Part shown: positions 5,557 through 7,133 of the stretch, in pieces
Layout: every line of letters begins with the position of its first letter
Position numbering within the stretch: position 1 is the stretch's first letter
Source: an uncultured Parabacteroides sp.
GTDB taxonomy: Bacteria; Bacteroidota; Bacteroidia; Bacteroidales; Tannerellaceae
Assembly (NCBI GenBank): GCA_947074335.1
Contig: CAMTPG010000133.1
Coordinates: 1 to 7,133, forward strand
DNA: 7,133 nucleotides
Reading direction: 5' to 3'
The notes under the pieces: generated by a model
Told to the model about the DNA's origin: nothing
What the model saw: only the letters and a program-made list of their open reading frames with translations
Databases searched by the model: none
Made by a program: the position numbers and the translations under genes

Positions 5557-6591
5557 ATGGAAGAAAATAAAATTATATTTCCGGCCGAATGGCATCCGCA
5601 AAGTGCAGTGCAACTTACATGGCCGCATGCCGATACAGATTGGGCACCGATTCTGGAAGAGGTGATTCCCACATTTACAGCCATTGCAAAAGCTGTAATT
5701 CAGAAAGAAAAACTTTTAATTGTTTGTGTGTGCGAAGAGGATGTACGGCAGGCTTTGGGTGGAGTTGATTACGACCGGATTATTTTCCGCGAAATGCAAA
5801 CCAATGATACCTGGGCGCGCGATCATGGCGGCATTTCTGTATTTGATGAAGGGCAACCGGTGGTTTACGATTTTGTTTTCAACGGTTGGGGCATGAAATT
5901 TGCGGCCGATATGGACAATTTAATTACCCGGATTCTTTGCATGCAGGATACCTTTGCCGGCGATGTTATTCCGATTAATATGCAACCCTTTGTGTTGGAA
6001 GGCGGTAGCATCGAATCAGACGGGAAAGGCACTTTACTGACTACTGTGGAATGTCTGGCTTCAGTGAACCGCAACGAATATTTGCAAAAAGAGGAGCTCG
6101 AACATTATCTGAAAGATGTATTCGGATTACACCGCATCTTATGGCTCGAACACGGATATCTGGCCGGCGATGACACTGACAGTCACGTAGATACACTGGC
6201 CCGCTTCTGCAGCGAAGATACCATTGCCTATGTACAATGCAAAGATACTGACGACGAACATTATACCGAACTGCTGGCCATGGAGAATGAGCTGAAAAGT
6301 TTTGTTCAGGCCGATGGTAAACCATATCAGCTGATTCCGCTTCCGATGGCGGACAAAGTTGAATGGGAAGGCGAACGTCTGCCGGCAACTTATGCCAACT
6401 TTTTAATTATAAACGGTGCTGTTCTGATGCCAACCTATCAATCGCCCGAAAAAGATGAAATTGCCCGTCAGGCATTACAATATGCTTTTCCGGATCGCGA
6501 GATCATCGGTATCGATTGTTTGCCGCTTATTAAACAACATGGTTCATTACATTGTGTTACCATGCAATATCCCGAAGGATTTATCCAATAA
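5557..6591 (+). CDS. aguA: Agmatine deiminase (agmatine iminohydrolase)
   Basis: This enzyme hydrolyses agmatine to N-carbamoylputrescine and ammonia in the cytoplasm and belongs to the guanidino-group-modifying (Porphyromonas-type peptidylarginine deiminase-like) superfamily. The 344-residue protein has the expected catalytic set: NDTWARDHG (83-91, with D89), the FVLEGGSIE segment (145-153, with E148), GDDTDSHVD (204-212, with H210 and D212) and the C-terminal HGSLHCVTMQ (328-337) with nucleophile C333. The N-terminal FPAEWHPQSAVQLTWPH (8-24) is also typical. There is no signal peptide, unlike the extracellular Porphyromonas peptidylarginine deiminase, which supports a small-molecule cytoplasmic role. 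The next gene, 39 bp downstream on the same strand, encodes the enzyme for the following step, which strengthens the call. The A-rich stretch before the ATG fits Bacteroidetes translation starts. Confidence 0.95.
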   Translation: MEENKIIFPAEWHPQSAVQLTWPHADTDWAPILEEVIPTFTAIAKAVIQKEKLLIVCVCEEDVRQALGGVDYDRIIFREMQTNDTWARDHGGISVFDEGQPVVYDFVFNGWGMKFAADMDNLITRILCMQDTFAGDVIPINMQPFVLEGGSIESDGKGTLLTTVECLASVNRNEYLQKEELEHYLKDVFGLHRILWLEHGYLAGDDTDSHVDTLARFCSEDTIAYVQCKDTDDEHYTELLAMENELKSFVQADGKPYQLIPLPMADKVEWEGERLPATYANFLIINGAVLMPTYQSPEKDEIARQALQYAFPDREIIGIDCLPLIKQHGSLHCVTMQYPEGFIQ

Positions 6592-6630
6592 ATCTTTCTA
6601 TATATAATTAAGAGAAACTGAACAAAAAAT

Positions 6631-7133
6631 ATGAAAGTAGGAATTATTCAGCAGGCGAATACCGCCGATCATGCCGACAACATCAAACGTCTTGAAGCAC
6701 GTATCGGCGAATGTGTAGCCGAAGGTGCCGAACTGGTTATTTTACAGGAATTACATAACGGTCTATACTTCTGTCAGACCGAGAATACCGAAATTTTCGA
6801 TCAGGCGGAAACTATACCCGGACCTTCTACCGAGCGTTTCGGTAAAATAGCGAAAGCCATGGGCGTGGTGCTTGTATTATCGCTTTTCGAGAAGCGTGCT
6901 CCCGGATTATATCACAATACCGCTGTAGTTATTGAAAAAGACGGAAGCATGGCCGGCAAATACCGCAAGATGCACATCCCCGATGATCCGGCTTATTACG
7001 AAAAGTTCTATTTCACGCCGGGCGATCTGGGTTTTGAACCTATACAAACTTCGGTAGGCAAATTAGGCGTATTGGTTTGTTGGGATCAATGGTATCCGGA
7101 AGCTGCACGTCTGATGGCGATGAAAGGTGCCGA
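6631..7133 (+). CDS. aguB: N-carbamoylputrescine amidase, 5' part (cut by the window edge)
   Basis: This nitrilase-superfamily (C-N hydrolase) enzyme converts N-carbamoylputrescine to putrescine, CO2 and ammonia. The first 167 codons are present and open to the last base; family members run to about 290 residues, so roughly 40 percent is missing off the right edge. The Glu-Lys-Cys catalytic triad is visible: E40 in LQELHNGLYF (38-47), K113 in YRKMHIPDD (111-119), and C150 in VLVCWDQWYPEAARLMA (148-164). The stretches YYEKFYFTPGD (122-132) and CWDQWYPE are characteristic of the putrescine amidase branch rather than of general nitrilases. The start ATG is preceded by AACAAAAAAT, a typical A-rich Bacteroidetes start region. 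It lies 39 bp after aguA with no obvious promoter or terminator between them, so the two are probably cotranscribed. Because N-carbamoylputrescine is hydrolysed rather than phosphorolysed, the pair points to putrescine synthesis, not ATP-yielding agmatine fermentation. Confidence 0.93.
   Translation, partial: MKVGIIQQANTADHADNIKRLEARIGECVAEGAELVILQELHNGLYFCQTENTEIFDQAETIPGPSTERFGKIAKAMGVVLVLSLFEKRAPGLYHNTAVVIEKDGSMAGKYRKMHIPDDPAYYEKFYFTPGDLGFEPIQTSVGKLGVLVCWDQWYPEAARLMAMKGA

Noticed and set aside
5865..6388. Two minus-strand open frames inside the agmatine deiminase gene
   Set aside because: Antisense to strongly conserved catalytic motifs, with no independent coding evidence.
5557..6591. 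Peptidylarginine deiminase instead of agmatine deiminase
   Set aside because: No signal peptide or extra domains, and an adjacent N-carbamoylputrescine amidase gene, make the small-molecule enzyme far more likely.

Overview
The window looks like a chromosomal segment of a Bacteroidota (probably Bacteroidales) genome. Four of the gene upstream regions contain a perfect match to the Bacteroidetes -7 promoter element TAnnTTTG. The ribosome-binding regions are A-rich and lack clear Shine-Dalgarno sequences. The proteins resemble family members known from this phylum. The base composition is moderate, with AT-rich intergenic gaps. I cannot name a genus or species. There is no rRNA, tRNA, CRISPR array, insertion sequence, integrase or other sign of a mobile element.

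Layout, left to right: (1) a membrane-anchored AraC-type regulator with about seven transmembrane helices (98-1318, +). (2) Convergent with it, a lactaldehyde reductase / iron-dependent alcohol dehydrogenase of the FucO type (1315-2469, -); the two genes overlap tail to tail by 4 bp, and a perfect-stem terminator for fucO lies inside the last codons of the regulator. (3) An AT-rich divergent gap (2470-2696), then a secreted alpha/beta hydrolase of the subtype B tannase family (2697-4235, +). (4) A 209-bp convergent gap with one strong hairpin, then cysteine synthase cysK (4445-5392, -). (5) A 164-bp divergent gap with two face-to-face promoters and two dyad-symmetric sequences, then the putrescine operon: agmatine deiminase (5557-6591, +) and N-carbamoylputrescine amidase (6631 to the window edge, +, cut off).

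Only the last two genes clearly act together: they convert agmatine to N-carbamoylputrescine and then to putrescine. The others are single-gene units with separate promoters: a sensory regulator, a reductase that makes 1,2-propanediol from lactaldehyde, an exported esterase probably acting on plant polyphenol or other aromatic esters, and a cysteine biosynthesis enzyme. I see no unmistakable new multi-gene system. The points most worth a second look are the seven-helix membrane regulator, the tannase-like enzyme with a changed galloyl-binding residue and a Pro/Gln-rich insertion, the terminator embedded in a coding sequence, and the two dyads between cysK and the agmatine operon. No gene-free stretch exceeds 300 bp.
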